The notes under the pieces are model-generated. The model did no database searches. It was given only the letters and a program-made list of their open reading frames with translations, and was not told the origin of the DNA. A stretch of DNA of 64,000 nucleotides from UBA7672 sp963718145. GTDB taxonomy: Bacteria > Pseudomonadota > Alphaproteobacteria > Caulobacterales > Hyphomonadaceae. Positions 56,472 through 64,000 of this stretch are shown in pieces; the first letter of the stretch is position 1; every line of letters starts with the position of its first letter. The position numbers and the translations under genes were made by a program. The DNA is taken from positions 62,001 to 126,000 of the forward strand of contig CAVQYJ010000007.1 of assembly GCA_963718145.1 (NCBI GenBank), written 5' to 3'.

Positions 56472-56972
56472 ATGCGAGTTCGAGCGCTGACAGTTTTGGT
56501 GGCGCTTGCCATGCTGTCTTCTTATGCTTCAGCCCAATCCACCTACGACGAGTGGAAAGCAACTCCGTCACAGACTCTGACAGACGGCGTTCGAGCCGAG
56601 TTGTCGGTAACAGTGGCGGCGAACGGCGACAAAGGCGGTGGAAAAGTCACCCTATCCTGCACAGTCGAAGACGGCGCTTCTCTAACGATCAGCTCCACCA
56701 AACCGATTGGGCGAGATCCCAAGCCGTGGCGCAAAGTACGTATTCGCTTCGATAAAGCGCCATTCTTCGACAAGGACTGGCGACACACGGCACAGACCTC
56801 AACGGTTTCGATTCCCGAATACGTTTCGTACTTCATTCGCTACGGCAAACTTGCCGCATCATTGTACGTAAATGTCACCGGCCCCGACGATCGCAAAGTC
56901 GATTTGCCCGAGTTTCCCATGTATGGGTTCACCGACGCGCTGAAGACTTTTCCTGCGGATTGCTTGCCGTAA
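56472..56972 (+). CDS. exported protein of unknown function, lower GC
   Basis: The 166-aa protein has a signal peptide (MRVRALTVLVALAMLSSYASA). The mature part has beta-type segments (AELSVTVAANGDKGGGKVTL, AASLYVNVTGPDDRKVDLP) and two cysteines, one central (TLSCTVEDG) and one at the end (ADCLP). Its base composition is visibly less GC-rich than that of its neighbours. It starts 14 bp after the acyl-CoA dehydrogenase and may have been acquired recently. I do not recognise the family. Confidence 0.72.
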   Translation: MRVRALTVLVALAMLSSYASAQSTYDEWKATPSQTLTDGVRAELSVTVAANGDKGGGKVTLSCTVEDGASLTISSTKPIGRDPKPWRKVRIRFDKAPFFDKDWRHTAQTSTVSIPEYVSYFIRYGKLAASLYVNVTGPDDRKVDLPEFPMYGFTDALKTFPADCLP

Positions 56973-56981
56973 CATAGAACC

Positions 56982-58016
56982 ATGACCCAACCCTTCGATC
57001 CCTTCTCCCGCCCCCTCGTCGCGCATCGCGGGTTCGATCAGCTGAAGGTGGGCGAGCGCTTCCCGTGTCCGGCGCGGACGCTGACGGATGCGCACTTCTC
57101 GGCGTTCCAACTGCTCTCGGGCGACAACCATCCGATCCATTATGACCGGCCCTATTGCGCGGCGGCGGGGCATCGGGACCTGCTCGCCCACGGCCTCCAC
57201 ATCCTCACGCTGACGGCGGCGGGGGCGGGGCTGTTTCCGCATGTGATCGGCGAGAGCCTGATCGGCTTCATCGAAGTGCAGGCGAAATTCCTCAAGGGCG
57301 TCTATCCGGGCGACACGATGTATCCGCTGCTGGAGATCACCGCGCTCGAACGCCAGCGCACGACGGGGATCGTCCGCATGAAGGCGACGGTGCACAACCA
57401 GGACAGCGTGCTGGTTCTGGAGGGGTCGCACGCGTATCTGTTGCGCTGGCTCGGTAGACTAGGGTTTTCTTCGCCAACCTTTCGGCCGTGTCCCCGGCGA
57501 AGGCCGGGGCCTAGTGACCAACCCGAACCTTGCCCTGCCTTCGGGCTGCAGCTTCAGGCCGGAACAAGGGTCAAGGTCTGCGCTGGGCCCCGGCCTCCGC
57601 CGGGGATGCGGCTGAGCGTGCGGCGCGGGCGAGCTGCCCTACCCCAGCCCCATCGCCTTGCGCACGGCCGGGTTGTCGACGAGCAGGATGCGGCCGAGCC
57701 ATCCGGCCATCTGGTCGGCGCCTTGAGGGTTCTTGCCGAAGCGGTCGATCTTCTCGTCGATCAGGATGACCGGTTCGCCGTCGAGCATGTCGTCTGCGTG
57801 GCGGTAGATCTCGACGCGGTTGTTGGCCGCGTCGTACCGCACAGTATGCCAATGCATCTGCGCCTCCGTAGCATCGGAATGAACACTCGAATGGGAGGCC
57901 CGACCCGTTCGGGGTCTCGGTGGCGGGCGGCTCAAGCCAGCATCGCCAAGGTCTCGATAGGCGACTCCTCTGCCCGATTCCATGACAATTGGGAGTCCCG
58001 TTCTCAGCCGCTATAG
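56982..58016 (+). CDS. MaoC-like dehydratase with anomalous 3' extension
   Basis: Residues 1 to about 150 form a single hot-dog MaoC-like domain: FSAFQLLSGDNHPIHYDRPY with the catalytic D-x-x-x-H, LLAHGLHILTLTAAGAG and FLKGVYPGDTMYPLLEITAL. Such proteins hydrate enoyl-CoA. Family members end soon after a segment like VLEGSHAYLLR, but here the frame stays open for a further ~190 codons through a palindromic repeat and then antisense to a small gene. The extension is proline/arginine-rich and not protein-like, so the original stop was probably lost, by repeat insertion or by an indel near 57445. Confidence 0.75.
   Translation: MTQPFDPFSRPLVAHRGFDQLKVGERFPCPARTLTDAHFSAFQLLSGDNHPIHYDRPYCAAAGHRDLLAHGLHILTLTAAGAGLFPHVIGESLIGFIEVQAKFLKGVYPGDTMYPLLEITALERQRTTGIVRMKATVHNQDSVLVLEGSHAYLLRWLGRLGFSSPTFRPCPRRRPGPSDQPEPCPAFGLQLQAGTRVKVCAGPRPPPGMRLSVRRGRAALPQPHRLAHGRVVDEQDAAEPSGHLVGALRVLAEAVDLLVDQDDRFAVEHVVCVAVDLDAVVGRVVPHSMPMHLRLRSIGMNTRMGGPTRSGSRWRAAQASIAKVSIGDSSARFHDNWESRSQPL
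57489..57605. repeat. palindromic intergenic repeat at the 3' end of the MaoC gene
   Basis: The arms TCCCCGGCGAAGGCCGGGGC (57489 on) and GGGCCCCGGCCTCCGCCGGGG (57583-57605) are imperfect inverted copies about 75 bp apart, and each arm is itself a small palindrome. This is a different element from the one at 12701-12895. Repeats of this type are usually dispersed between genes in Alphaproteobacteria. Confidence 0.65.
57639..57857 (-). CDS. small conserved-looking protein of unknown function
   Basis: This 72-aa protein starts MHWHTVRYDAANNRVEIYRH and continues with PVILIDEKIDRFGKNPQGAD and a C-terminal WLGRILLVDNPAVRKAMGLG. The composition and even codon pattern are protein-like, better than those of the overlapping plus-strand frame. 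I do not recognise a family. The open frame extends to 57983, but the upstream part is not protein-like. The gene runs against the MaoC frame. Confidence 0.6.
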   Translation of the reverse strand: MHWHTVRYDAANNRVEIYRHADDMLDGEPVILIDEKIDRFGKNPQGADQMAGWLGRILLVDNPAVRKAMGLG

Positions 58017-58040
58017 ATTAGGGATCACGAAAGGAATCGC

Positions 58041-59069
58041 ATGGCCGACGTCATCATCCACCGCGAGGGCGTTGCCGGGCGGATTTCGCTGAACCGGCCG
58101 GGGGCGCTGCATGCGCTGAACGAGGAGATGTGCCTCGCCATGGACGCGGCGCTGATCGCGTGGGCCGACGATCCCGAGGTGGAGCTGGTGGTGGTGGACC
58201 ATGCGGAGGGGACGCGGGGGTTCTGCGCCGGGGGCGACATCCGCATGCTGGCGGAGAGCGGGGCGGCGGACGGGTCGGCGGCGCAGGCCTTCTTCCGGGC
58301 GGAATACCGGCTGAATGCGCGGATCCGGAATTACCCGAAGCCTTACGTGGCGTTCATCGACGGGGTGACAATGGGCGGCGGGGTGGGGATCAGCGTGCAT
58401 GGCTCGCACCGCGTGGCGACAGAGCGGACGACGTTTGCGATGCCGGAAACGGGGATCGGACTGTTCCCGGATGTGGGGGGAGGATGGTTCCTGCCGCGAC
58501 TGGGTCCGCCGCTGGGAATGTGGCTGGCGCTGACGGGGGAGCGGCTGAAGGGGGGCGATGTGTGCGCGGCGGGGGTGGCGACGCACTTCGCGGAGTCGGG
58601 TGTGGTGCGCGAGCTGAAGGCGTCCGTGTGCGCGGGCGGGCTGGAGCTGCTGGAGGCGATGGACTGGGACGAGGCGGGCGGGTTCGAGAAGCACCTGGAG
58701 GTGATTCAGCGGTGCTTCTGGAAGGCGAGCGTGGAGGACATCTTCCTGGCGCTGGAGGGCGAGGAGGGAGAGTGGGCGAAGGCGCAGCTTGCGGTGCTGC
58801 GCACGAAGTCGCCGCAGACGCTGAAGGTGACGCACCGCCAGCTGTCGCTCGGGCTGCAGATGCAGACGTTTGAGGATAACATGCGGATGGAGTTCCGCAT
58901 CGGCTGCCGCGTGGTGGGGCGGCATGACTTCCAGGAGGGGGTGCGGGCGGTGATCGTCGACAAGGACAACAAGCCGAAATGGGATCCGCCGACGCTGGCG
59001 GGCGTGTCGGAGCGGATGCTCGACGAGATCTTCGCGCCGCTGGGCGAGGGGGAGCTGACGTTCGATTGA
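58041..59069 (+). CDS. enoyl-CoA hydratase/isomerase family, 3-hydroxyisobutyryl-CoA hydrolase-like
   Basis: The 342-aa protein has the crotonase fold of 3-hydroxyisobutyryl-CoA hydrolases: RISLNRPGALHALNEEMCLA, GFCAGGDIRML, FIDGVTMGGGVGISVHGSHR, and FAMPETGIGLFPDVGGGWFL, plus a longer C-terminal part (RMEFRIGCRVVGRHDFQEGV) than plain enoyl-CoA hydratases. The conserved E in PETGIG and D in FPDVGGG fit HIBCH-type catalysis. With the acyl-CoA dehydrogenase upstream it suggests valine degradation. G-rich codon use is stronger than in neighbouring genes. Confidence 0.88.
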   Translation: MADVIIHREGVAGRISLNRPGALHALNEEMCLAMDAALIAWADDPEVELVVVDHAEGTRGFCAGGDIRMLAESGAADGSAAQAFFRAEYRLNARIRNYPKPYVAFIDGVTMGGGVGISVHGSHRVATERTTFAMPETGIGLFPDVGGGWFLPRLGPPLGMWLALTGERLKGGDVCAAGVATHFAESGVVRELKASVCAGGLELLEAMDWDEAGGFEKHLEVIQRCFWKASVEDIFLALEGEEGEWAKAQLAVLRTKSPQTLKVTHRQLSLGLQMQTFEDNMRMEFRIGCRVVGRHDFQEGVRAVIVDKDNKPKWDPPTLAGVSERMLDEIFAPLGEGELTFD

Positions 59070-59280
59070 GGGTGCGCCAGATGAGCTTCCTTGGCGTCTA
59101 ATTCGTACACGGACGTTTACTTGCCGCTTACAATAACGAACGAAGTCCAACTCGCGCGAATACCAGTCTAAAATTCAATCAAACTGGCTCGACTTAGCGA
59201 TTGCTTAGCTATGCTCGTGTAGCTTCCACCATAAGCCGGGCAAATCGGCACGAACTTAAAAACAAAACGGTGGTGGTGTG
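59070..59280 (+). promoter_or_regulatory. AT-rich regulatory region before the MarR-type gene
   Basis: The 211 bp between the hydrolase and the MarR-type gene are clearly AT-richer than the rest of the window and contain no ORF. Sequences such as AAAATTCAATCAAACTGG and TTAGCTATGC are candidates for promoter or operator elements, but I cannot assign a clear -35/-10 pair. Autoregulation by the downstream regulator is plausible. Confidence 0.4.
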
Positions 59281-59778
59281 ATGTTGAACGCGAAAGTCCG
59301 GGAAACCGGCGCTGATGAGTCTGTCGAACAATCCTTCCTGAAGTCGCTGGCCCTGCTTGAGCAAGCTCACCGCCGTCTCCACGACGTGGTGAAGGACAAG
59401 CTGGAACGGTCGGGCGAGCGCTCGCTGACCGGCGTGCAGGCTCTTCTGCTGTACGAAATCGGTGAATCGGAAACGCCCGCCTCGGCGCTCCGCGCCCGCG
59501 GCTCGTTCGCCGGCACCTCGATGTCGTACAATGTGAAGAAGCTCCAGGAGGGTGGCTACCTCCTGCAGTCGCGCTCCAACGATGACCGTCGCACCGTGCG
59601 CCTCAAGCTGACGCCCTCGGGCAAGGCTGTCCGCGCCCGCGTCGCCGATCTCTTCGAGAAGCAGGCTGGCGCGCTCGAGCCGACGGCTTCGGTTCGCGCC
59701 GACGACCTCGACCAGCTCAACAAGGCGCTGGCCCGCCTGGAACGCTTCTGGTCCGACCAGATCCGCTACCAGCTCTAA
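59281..59778 (+). CDS. LdtR-like MarR-family transcriptional regulator
   Basis: This 165-aa winged-helix protein matches the LdtR-type MarR regulators of Alphaproteobacteria: HRRLHDVVKDKLERSGERSL, VQALLLYEIGESETPASALR, the recognition helix GSFAGTSMSYNVKKLQEGGY and the wing SRSNDDRRTVRLKLTPSGKA. In Liberibacter and relatives LdtR controls an L,D-transpeptidase gene and stress tolerance; the targets here are unknown. A GTG directly before the ATG (59278) could also serve as start. A hairpin-type terminator follows. Confidence 0.85.
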   Translation: MLNAKVRETGADESVEQSFLKSLALLEQAHRRLHDVVKDKLERSGERSLTGVQALLLYEIGESETPASALRARGSFAGTSMSYNVKKLQEGGYLLQSRSNDDRRTVRLKLTPSGKAVRARVADLFEKQAGALEPTASVRADDLDQLNKALARLERFWSDQIRYQL

Positions 59779-59876
59779 GTTTCCGACAGACCCTGACCTG
59801 ATAGTTCGGGGCTGATGACCTGGGGAGGAAGCACGGACTTTCGCGACAAGCGGGACCCGTCGCTTGAAGACCCATA

Positions 59877-59914
59877 CCGCCGGCCTGCCTCGCGCAGCGC
59901 CGGCGGTCCTGTTT
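59877..59914. terminator. hairpin terminator between convergent transcripts
   Basis: An 8-bp stem CCGCCGGC / GCCGGCGG with a 14-nt loop is followed by TCCTGTTTT. It lies 100 bp after the MarR-type gene and 12 bp before the stop codon of the convergent exported-protein gene, so it may serve both directions. Confidence 0.5.
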
Positions 59915-59925
59915 TCAGAGGTGGA

Positions 59926-60951
59926 CTACTGGGCGCCGGCGCCCTTGGCCTTCGCCTTGGCCGTTTGCTTCGCTTCCGTCACGCGTGCGCCGCGCAGGAT
60001 ATTGGGCATGCTGTAATTGCCCTCGTGGCAGGCGTACTCGTAGACCTGATGGCGCGAGCGGTGGAGCACGAATTCGGCGCTCCAGGGCTGGGCGTAAATG
60101 GCGGTGTCCTCGACAGTGAAGCGATAGAGGATCTCATCCTGGCTGATCAGTTCGAACCGCTCGATCACGCGCGACTGCGGCCGGGTAATGATGTTCTTGT
60201 GCACCTGACCGGCAAGGCCCGTCGTCTGCACCACCAGCACATCACCCTCCCAGTGGCCCGAGCTGTTGCCCAGCGGGCTGGTCACGTTCGCCGGGCGCGG
60301 CGCAGCATTGAAGTCAATGATCCTCGTGTCATTGCCGTCGGAAGCAATGACGACGTGCTCTGACGTCTGCACGACCTGGCGGATCAGCGTCCCGGGCACC
60401 GCCGTCAGCGGCGCGCTGCCGATGCCGACGATGCAGCGCTCGAACAGCGGGCGCATTTCGGGGCCGTCGGCGGGCTTGTCGTTGAGGGCGCGGCGCTCGG
60501 CGTCCATGGCGTTGCCCATGTCGGTGTAGTGCTGGACACCGCCGGAGGTGGAGATCAGCGCCGTGCGCCACTCGCCGTTCACGCGCGAGAGCTGGTCGAC
60601 GCCGGCGACGAAGAAGTCCGGGTCGACAAGGGTTCCGGCCATGGGGGAGTTGGCGAAGGAGACGAACTTCTCTGACAGCACTTTCGCTTCGGCGTCAGAA
60701 ACGACAAGCTTTGTTGCGCCGTCGATGCGGCCGGTCGGCGTGATGAACGCATGCTCCCAGAACCCGCCGAAATCCGGATGGCCGTCGGCTGTGCGGGGAA
60801 TGGCCGCCTCCGGCATGGCCGTCTGGGCGGGAAGCGCGATGCTTTCCAGCTCGATGGACGTCCGGATCGACGTCTGTGCGATGGCGGCTTCGGTTGCAAA
60901 GGCGAGGGGTATGGCGAGGAGGAGGGCTCTGATCATTTTTTCTGTTTTCAT
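59926..60951 (-). CDS. exported TADGHPDF-family protein, paralogue 4
   Basis: The 341-aa protein has a signal peptide ending in AAIAQ. It shares with three upstream neighbours the mature N-terminal motif AIPRTADGHPDFGGFW, a central FERCIVGIGSAPL with a conserved cysteine, VVQTSEHVVIASDG, GHWEGDVLVVQTTGL, SRVIERFELIS and the C-terminal CHEGNYSMPNILRGARV. The C-terminal tail is Lys/Ala-rich (KQTAKAKAKGAGAQ). It carries an extra ~24-residue segment before the TADGHPDF motif. I do not know the function of the family. It is 143 bp downstream of paralogue 3 and may form the end of the same operon. Confidence 0.82.
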   Translation of the reverse strand: MKTEKMIRALLLAIPLAFATEAAIAQTSIRTSIELESIALPAQTAMPEAAIPRTADGHPDFGGFWEHAFITPTGRIDGATKLVVSDAEAKVLSEKFVSFANSPMAGTLVDPDFFVAGVDQLSRVNGEWRTALISTSGGVQHYTDMGNAMDAERRALNDKPADGPEMRPLFERCIVGIGSAPLTAVPGTLIRQVVQTSEHVVIASDGNDTRIIDFNAAPRPANVTSPLGNSSGHWEGDVLVVQTTGLAGQVHKNIITRPQSRVIERFELISQDEILYRFTVEDTAIYAQPWSAEFVLHRSRHQVYEYACHEGNYSMPNILRGARVTEAKQTAKAKAKGAGAQ

Positions 60952-61094
60952 GTTGTTATCGCCCGTCCGCAGAGATGCGGCGGGTGGGGACGGCTGACGT
61001 GGCGGGCGCAGGTCAGGCCTTCAACTGCGGCGCGGCGGAGAAAACTTCATCCGCGGCATGACTTCAGGCCAGTTGACCTACGGCCGGTCAGAGA

Positions 61095-62094
61095 TCAGCG
61101 CCCGCGCGCTTTCGGCTTTGCCCGAGGCTTTCCAGCGGCCTTGGCCGCCACCTCCTGGGCCGCGCGCAGTTCGGTCATCCGTCCGCCCTGAAGCACGTTG
61201 GTGACCGACTGGTTGCCCTCATGACACGACATTTCGGGGAGCCGCTCCGATGTGCGCGTGAGGGCGTATTCGCCGAGCCAGGGCCGGACGTAGATTTCGG
61301 GATCGACCACGGTGAATGTGTAGTCGAGTTCGTCAGGAGACACGCGCAGTGAAGCGCTCGATCACCCTGCTGTTGGGACCGATCATCACCGGCTTCTGTC
61401 CGACAAAGGCATGGAAGGGCTGGTCGAGCCGGAAGTGACGCGTTTCGACCACCAGCACGTCGCCCTCCCAGTGGCCGACGGCGTCGCCATACCAGCTGCG
61501 TGCAGCCTCCGGGCCGAACGCGCCGCCCAGGCGGATGATACGGGTCTCGTTGAAATTCTCGGAGTAGATCACCAGACGATCGGCCGTCTGCACGATCTGC
61601 CGATGGAAGCTCCCCATGGTGAACTGCATGGGCGGCTGTCCTTCGCTGATGATGCAGCGTTCGGACAGGTCGCGCTCTTCATGATTGTTCACCAGCACGC
61701 CGGCGCGCGCATCGTTGTAAGCTGCGAAGAACCCGTCGACGGCTTTCTGCGCCTCGGCGGAATAGGGCAGTTTTCCATCGGGGGGCTCGACCAGCAGCCG
61801 GGTGCGATACTCGCCACGGACCATGGCCGGCGACATCGCTTCGGGAAGGTCGGCCTGGGTCAGGAATTGCGGCAGGGTATGAGTGCGGGCAAGGGCAGCG
61901 TCGCCCAGGGCCTTTGCTTCCTGCGGGGACACCACAAGCTTGTCGCCCAGCCGCCCCTTTTCGAGCGTGGCGCCGGCGGGCGGGTTCAACCACGTTCCCT
62001 GGAAGTCAGGATGGCCGTCCGCCGTGCGGGGTATCGACGCCTGCGCATAGGCGGCGGGGATGAGGGCGACGGCGAGGAGGATCGCGCGGATCAT
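61095..62094 (-). CDS. exported TADGHPDF-family protein, paralogue 3, frame broken by a 1-nt insertion
   Basis: The N-terminal part (MIRAILLAVALIPAAYAQ signal, SIPRTADGHPDFQGTW, CIISEGQPPMQF, GHWEGDVLVVETRHF, SRVIERFT) is in one frame and the C-terminal part (VSPDELDYTFTVVDPEIYVR, SCHEGNQSVTNVLQGGRM) in another. Removing one C of the plus strand near 61347 joins ERFT-R-VSPDELDY, matching the paralogues, and gives about 332 aa. The tail is basic (KPRAKPKARGR). The start overlaps the stop of paralogue 2 (ATGA). The break is probably a sequencing insertion, but in a paralogue array real decay is also possible. Confidence 0.82.
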
Positions 62095-63014
62095 TTCTTG
62101 GCTTTCGTTTTCGGCTTGCGCGCCTCGGCTATGCGCGCGCCGGAAAGGATATTGGCGAGACCGTAATTGCCCTCGTGGCAACCTGACTCGAACATTCTGC
62201 TGTCCGTTCGGGTGAGGATGAAATTGACAACAAGCGGCGCGGTGAACATCACGGGGTCTTCAATGGTGTAGCTGTAGCCAAGCTCGTCTGGCGTGTTGAA
62301 CTGGAAGCGCTCCGTGACCTTTCGTTCCGGCTGCCCCTGGGCTGCGACGGGACGTGCTGGCTCAGGGCGAATGAGCAGGGTTTCCAAGACCAGAACGTCG
62401 CCTTCCCAGCGACCGGCGGAATCGCCGAGCCACGAAACCACGGCGCCGGGGCGCCCACGGCCGCGCATGTTGATGATGCGTGCGTCGCCGAGCCCCTCGG
62501 TCCAGATCACTACGTGGTCGGGTGTCTGGATAATCTGGCGGTAGGACTGGTCGGCGGCCACGCCTAGTGGCGCCCCGCCAGAAGCGCGCAGGCAGCGCTC
62601 CGAGAGACCGCGGGCCTCCGGTCCTTCCGCCCTGTCGGTGCGGTCCTTTACAACCTTTTCCTGATCCTGAGCGGCCGGGCTCAAGGGGCGCTTGCCGTCT
62701 GCTGGCTCCACGATGAGCGAGGTGCGATAGCCTCCTCCGGGCGCGGGCATCAGCGGGCCCCAGTCCATATCGCTGTCAGGCGATTGATTGCCCGCTGCCC
62801 TTATCCGCGCATGCATCGCGGCGACCAACGCTTCGGCCTTGTCCGCGGCGACGATGGGTCCATCAGCCTCGACCGGCCGCTCGAGCGGTGTGCGCCAGCG
62901 AGCTTCCCAGACACCCTGAAAGTCGGGATGGCCGTCCGCGGCGCGGGGGATGCCTGGTGTTTGTGCCTGGGCGGTCGCGGTGAAAGCCAGGATGAGGAGG
63001 ATGGCGCGGATCAT
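62091..63014 (-). CDS. exported TADGHPDF-family protein, paralogue 2
   Basis: The 307-aa protein begins with a signal peptide (MIRAILLILAFTATAQAQ), then GIPRAADGHPDFQGVWEARW. Other shared blocks are GGGYRTSLIVEPADGKRPLS, ERCLRASGGAPLGV, IIQTPDHVVIWTEG, GRWEGDVLVLETLL and CHEGNYGLANILSGARIAE; the tail is KPKTKAKK. The open frame extends upstream to 63512 in the shadow of paralogue 1, but the ATG at 63014 is the real start because it opens the signal peptide and overlaps the previous stop (ATGA). Confidence 0.85.
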   Translation of the reverse strand: MIRAILLILAFTATAQAQTPGIPRAADGHPDFQGVWEARWRTPLERPVEADGPIVAADKAEALVAAMHARIRAAGNQSPDSDMDWGPLMPAPGGGYRTSLIVEPADGKRPLSPAAQDQEKVVKDRTDRAEGPEARGLSERCLRASGGAPLGVAADQSYRQIIQTPDHVVIWTEGLGDARIINMRGRGRPGAVVSWLGDSAGRWEGDVLVLETLLIRPEPARPVAAQGQPERKVTERFQFNTPDELGYSYTIEDPVMFTAPLVVNFILTRTDSRMFESGCHEGNYGLANILSGARIAEARKPKTKAKK

Positions 63015-63958
63015 GGCTTGCGTCGCCTTGCCGCCCGTTCCTCGACAACGCGAGCCCCGCGCAGGATGTTGGTCAGGCCGTAGTTGCCCTCGTGGCAGGC
63101 CGCTTCGTACATGCGGCTCCTGGACCTCACGAAGGTGAACTCGACACGCATCGGCGCCGTAAACATGGACGGGTCGACGACGACATAGCTGTATGCGAGT
63201 TCGTTGGCGGAATTGAAGCTCAGCCTCTCCGTCACCCTCCGCGTCGACTTGCCGGCCTCCGAGGGCGGCGAAGCGGGTTCGCTCCGCAACAACCCCGTCT
63301 CGATCACCAGCGTATCGCCGTCCCAGCGGCCTATGGGGTCGCCCATGTAGGACACCAGGGCCGCCGGTCGCCGCGTCCCCGCGAGCTCGATTATCCGCGT
63401 AGCAAAGAACTCCTCGGTGTTGATCACCAGGTGATCCGGGGTCTGCACGATCAACCGGTTCATATTGTCGGGACTGATGCTGAGCGGCACAGCTCCTCCA
63501 GCGCGCATGCATCGATCATCATGGTTGAGGGCCTCGGGACCTTCCGCCCGGTCGCTCGCTGCGTTTCGCGTTTCGGCCCAGGCCTTCGCGGCAGGCGTCA
63601 ACGGGCGCTGCCCATCGGCAGGCTCCATGATCAGCGAGGTCCGATAGCCGCCTCCAGCTGCGGGCAGCAGCGGGCCCCAGTCAAAATCCAGTTCGGGATG
63701 ATGGACGCCATAATCCGCCTTGTGCTTGGCGTCGAGGATGGCCACGAACGCGGCAGTCCCTGCCTCCGCGATCACCGGCTCTTTTACCTCTTTCGGTCGC
63801 TGCATCGGCGTCCGCCAGCGGGTTTCCCAGACACCCTGGAAGTCGGGATGGCCGTCCGCGGTGCGCGGAATGTCAGGCGAGGGCGCGACTGGCGCTTGGG
63901 CGTAGGCACATGCGTTCCACGCGACGATGGTCGCCAAAACACCGATCAGCTTCAGCAT
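63011..63958 (-). CDS. exported TADGHPDF-family protein, paralogue 1
   Basis: The 315-aa protein has a signal peptide (MLKLIGVLATIVAWNACAYA) and the family blocks DIPRTADGHPDFQGVWETRW, GGGYRTSLIMEPADGQRPLT, DRCMRAGGAVPLSI, VQTPDHLVINTEE, GRWDGDTLVIETGLL, RRVTERLSFN and CHEGNYGLTNILRGARVVE, ending in EERAARRRKP. It is closest to paralogue 2. An in-frame TTG at 63979 is an alternative start. It is the first gene of the array in the transcribed direction; its promoter is in the last 40 bp or beyond the window. Confidence 0.84.
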   Translation of the reverse strand: MLKLIGVLATIVAWNACAYAQAPVAPSPDIPRTADGHPDFQGVWETRWRTPMQRPKEVKEPVIAEAGTAAFVAILDAKHKADYGVHHPELDFDWGPLLPAAGGGYRTSLIMEPADGQRPLTPAAKAWAETRNAASDRAEGPEALNHDDRCMRAGGAVPLSISPDNMNRLIVQTPDHLVINTEEFFATRIIELAGTRRPAALVSYMGDPIGRWDGDTLVIETGLLRSEPASPPSEAGKSTRRVTERLSFNSANELAYSYVVVDPSMFTAPMRVEFTFVRSRSRMYEAACHEGNYGLTNILRGARVVEERAARRRKP

Positions 63959-64000
63959 GGGCTTGTCCCACCCGTCCAAGGGAGCGAATTATCGTGCATT

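Noticed and set aside
62091..63512. A 473-codon version of paralogue 2
   Set aside because: The first 166 codons are an out-of-frame shadow of paralogue 1; the signal peptide starts at 63014.

Overview
The window is a GC-rich (roughly 65%) piece of an alphaproteobacterial chromosome. The ribosomal and RNA-polymerase gene order, the short adenylate kinase, the aspartate-type HemB, an LdtR-like MarR regulator, an ATP12 chaperone gene and many exported peptidases fit the Caulobacterales/Hyphomonadaceae side of the class. That placement is inference from gene content. No tRNA, rRNA, CRISPR array, transposase or prophage gene was seen.

Region 1 (1-12540): the 3' two thirds of rpoB, then rpoC, a phytanoyl-CoA dioxygenase-like gene, and the str operon rpsL-rpsG-fusA-tuf. 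Region 2 (12541-13805): a gap that separates tuf from rpsJ. It holds a terminator, a large palindromic intergenic repeat, two small genes and the S10 promoter with a hairpin-rich leader. Region 3 (13806-27880): the S10, spc and alpha operons in canonical order (rpsJ to rplO, secY, adk, then rpsM-rpsK-rpoA-rplQ from their own promoter), closed by a terminator.

Region 4 (27996-36857): a Do-type periplasmic protease, rarA, a glutathione transferase, an S9 peptidase, two RluA-family pseudouridine synthases flanking a fluoride channel, and an ATP12 chaperone. Region 5 (36839-41186): a purine permease divergent from an exported MTA/SAH-nucleosidase-like lipoprotein, two exported proteins of unknown function, and about 650 bp of structured non-coding DNA. 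Region 6 (41187-55223): two M28 peptidases, a phosphotransferase, purD, xseA, an RLAN-type ATP-grasp ligase overlapped by a GNAT gene, a VanZ-like protein, hemB, a membrane protein and a second GNAT.

Region 7 (55321-59778): acyl-CoA dehydrogenase, MaoC-like and 3-hydroxyisobutyryl-CoA hydrolase-like genes that suggest branched-chain or acyl-CoA catabolism, followed by the LdtR-like regulator. Region 8 (59926-63958, minus strand): four tandem paralogues of an exported protein family that I cannot name, three of them joined by ATGA overlaps. This array and the GNAT/RLAN ligase pair are the best candidates for undescribed biology.

Caution on sequence quality: fusA, rplC, purD and one of the four paralogues each contain an apparent single-base insertion, and the signal-peptide region of one M28 peptidase is also out of frame. 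fusA and rplC are essential, so sequencing or assembly indels are more likely than real pseudogenes. The apparent purD-phosphotransferase fusion is a product of such an indel.
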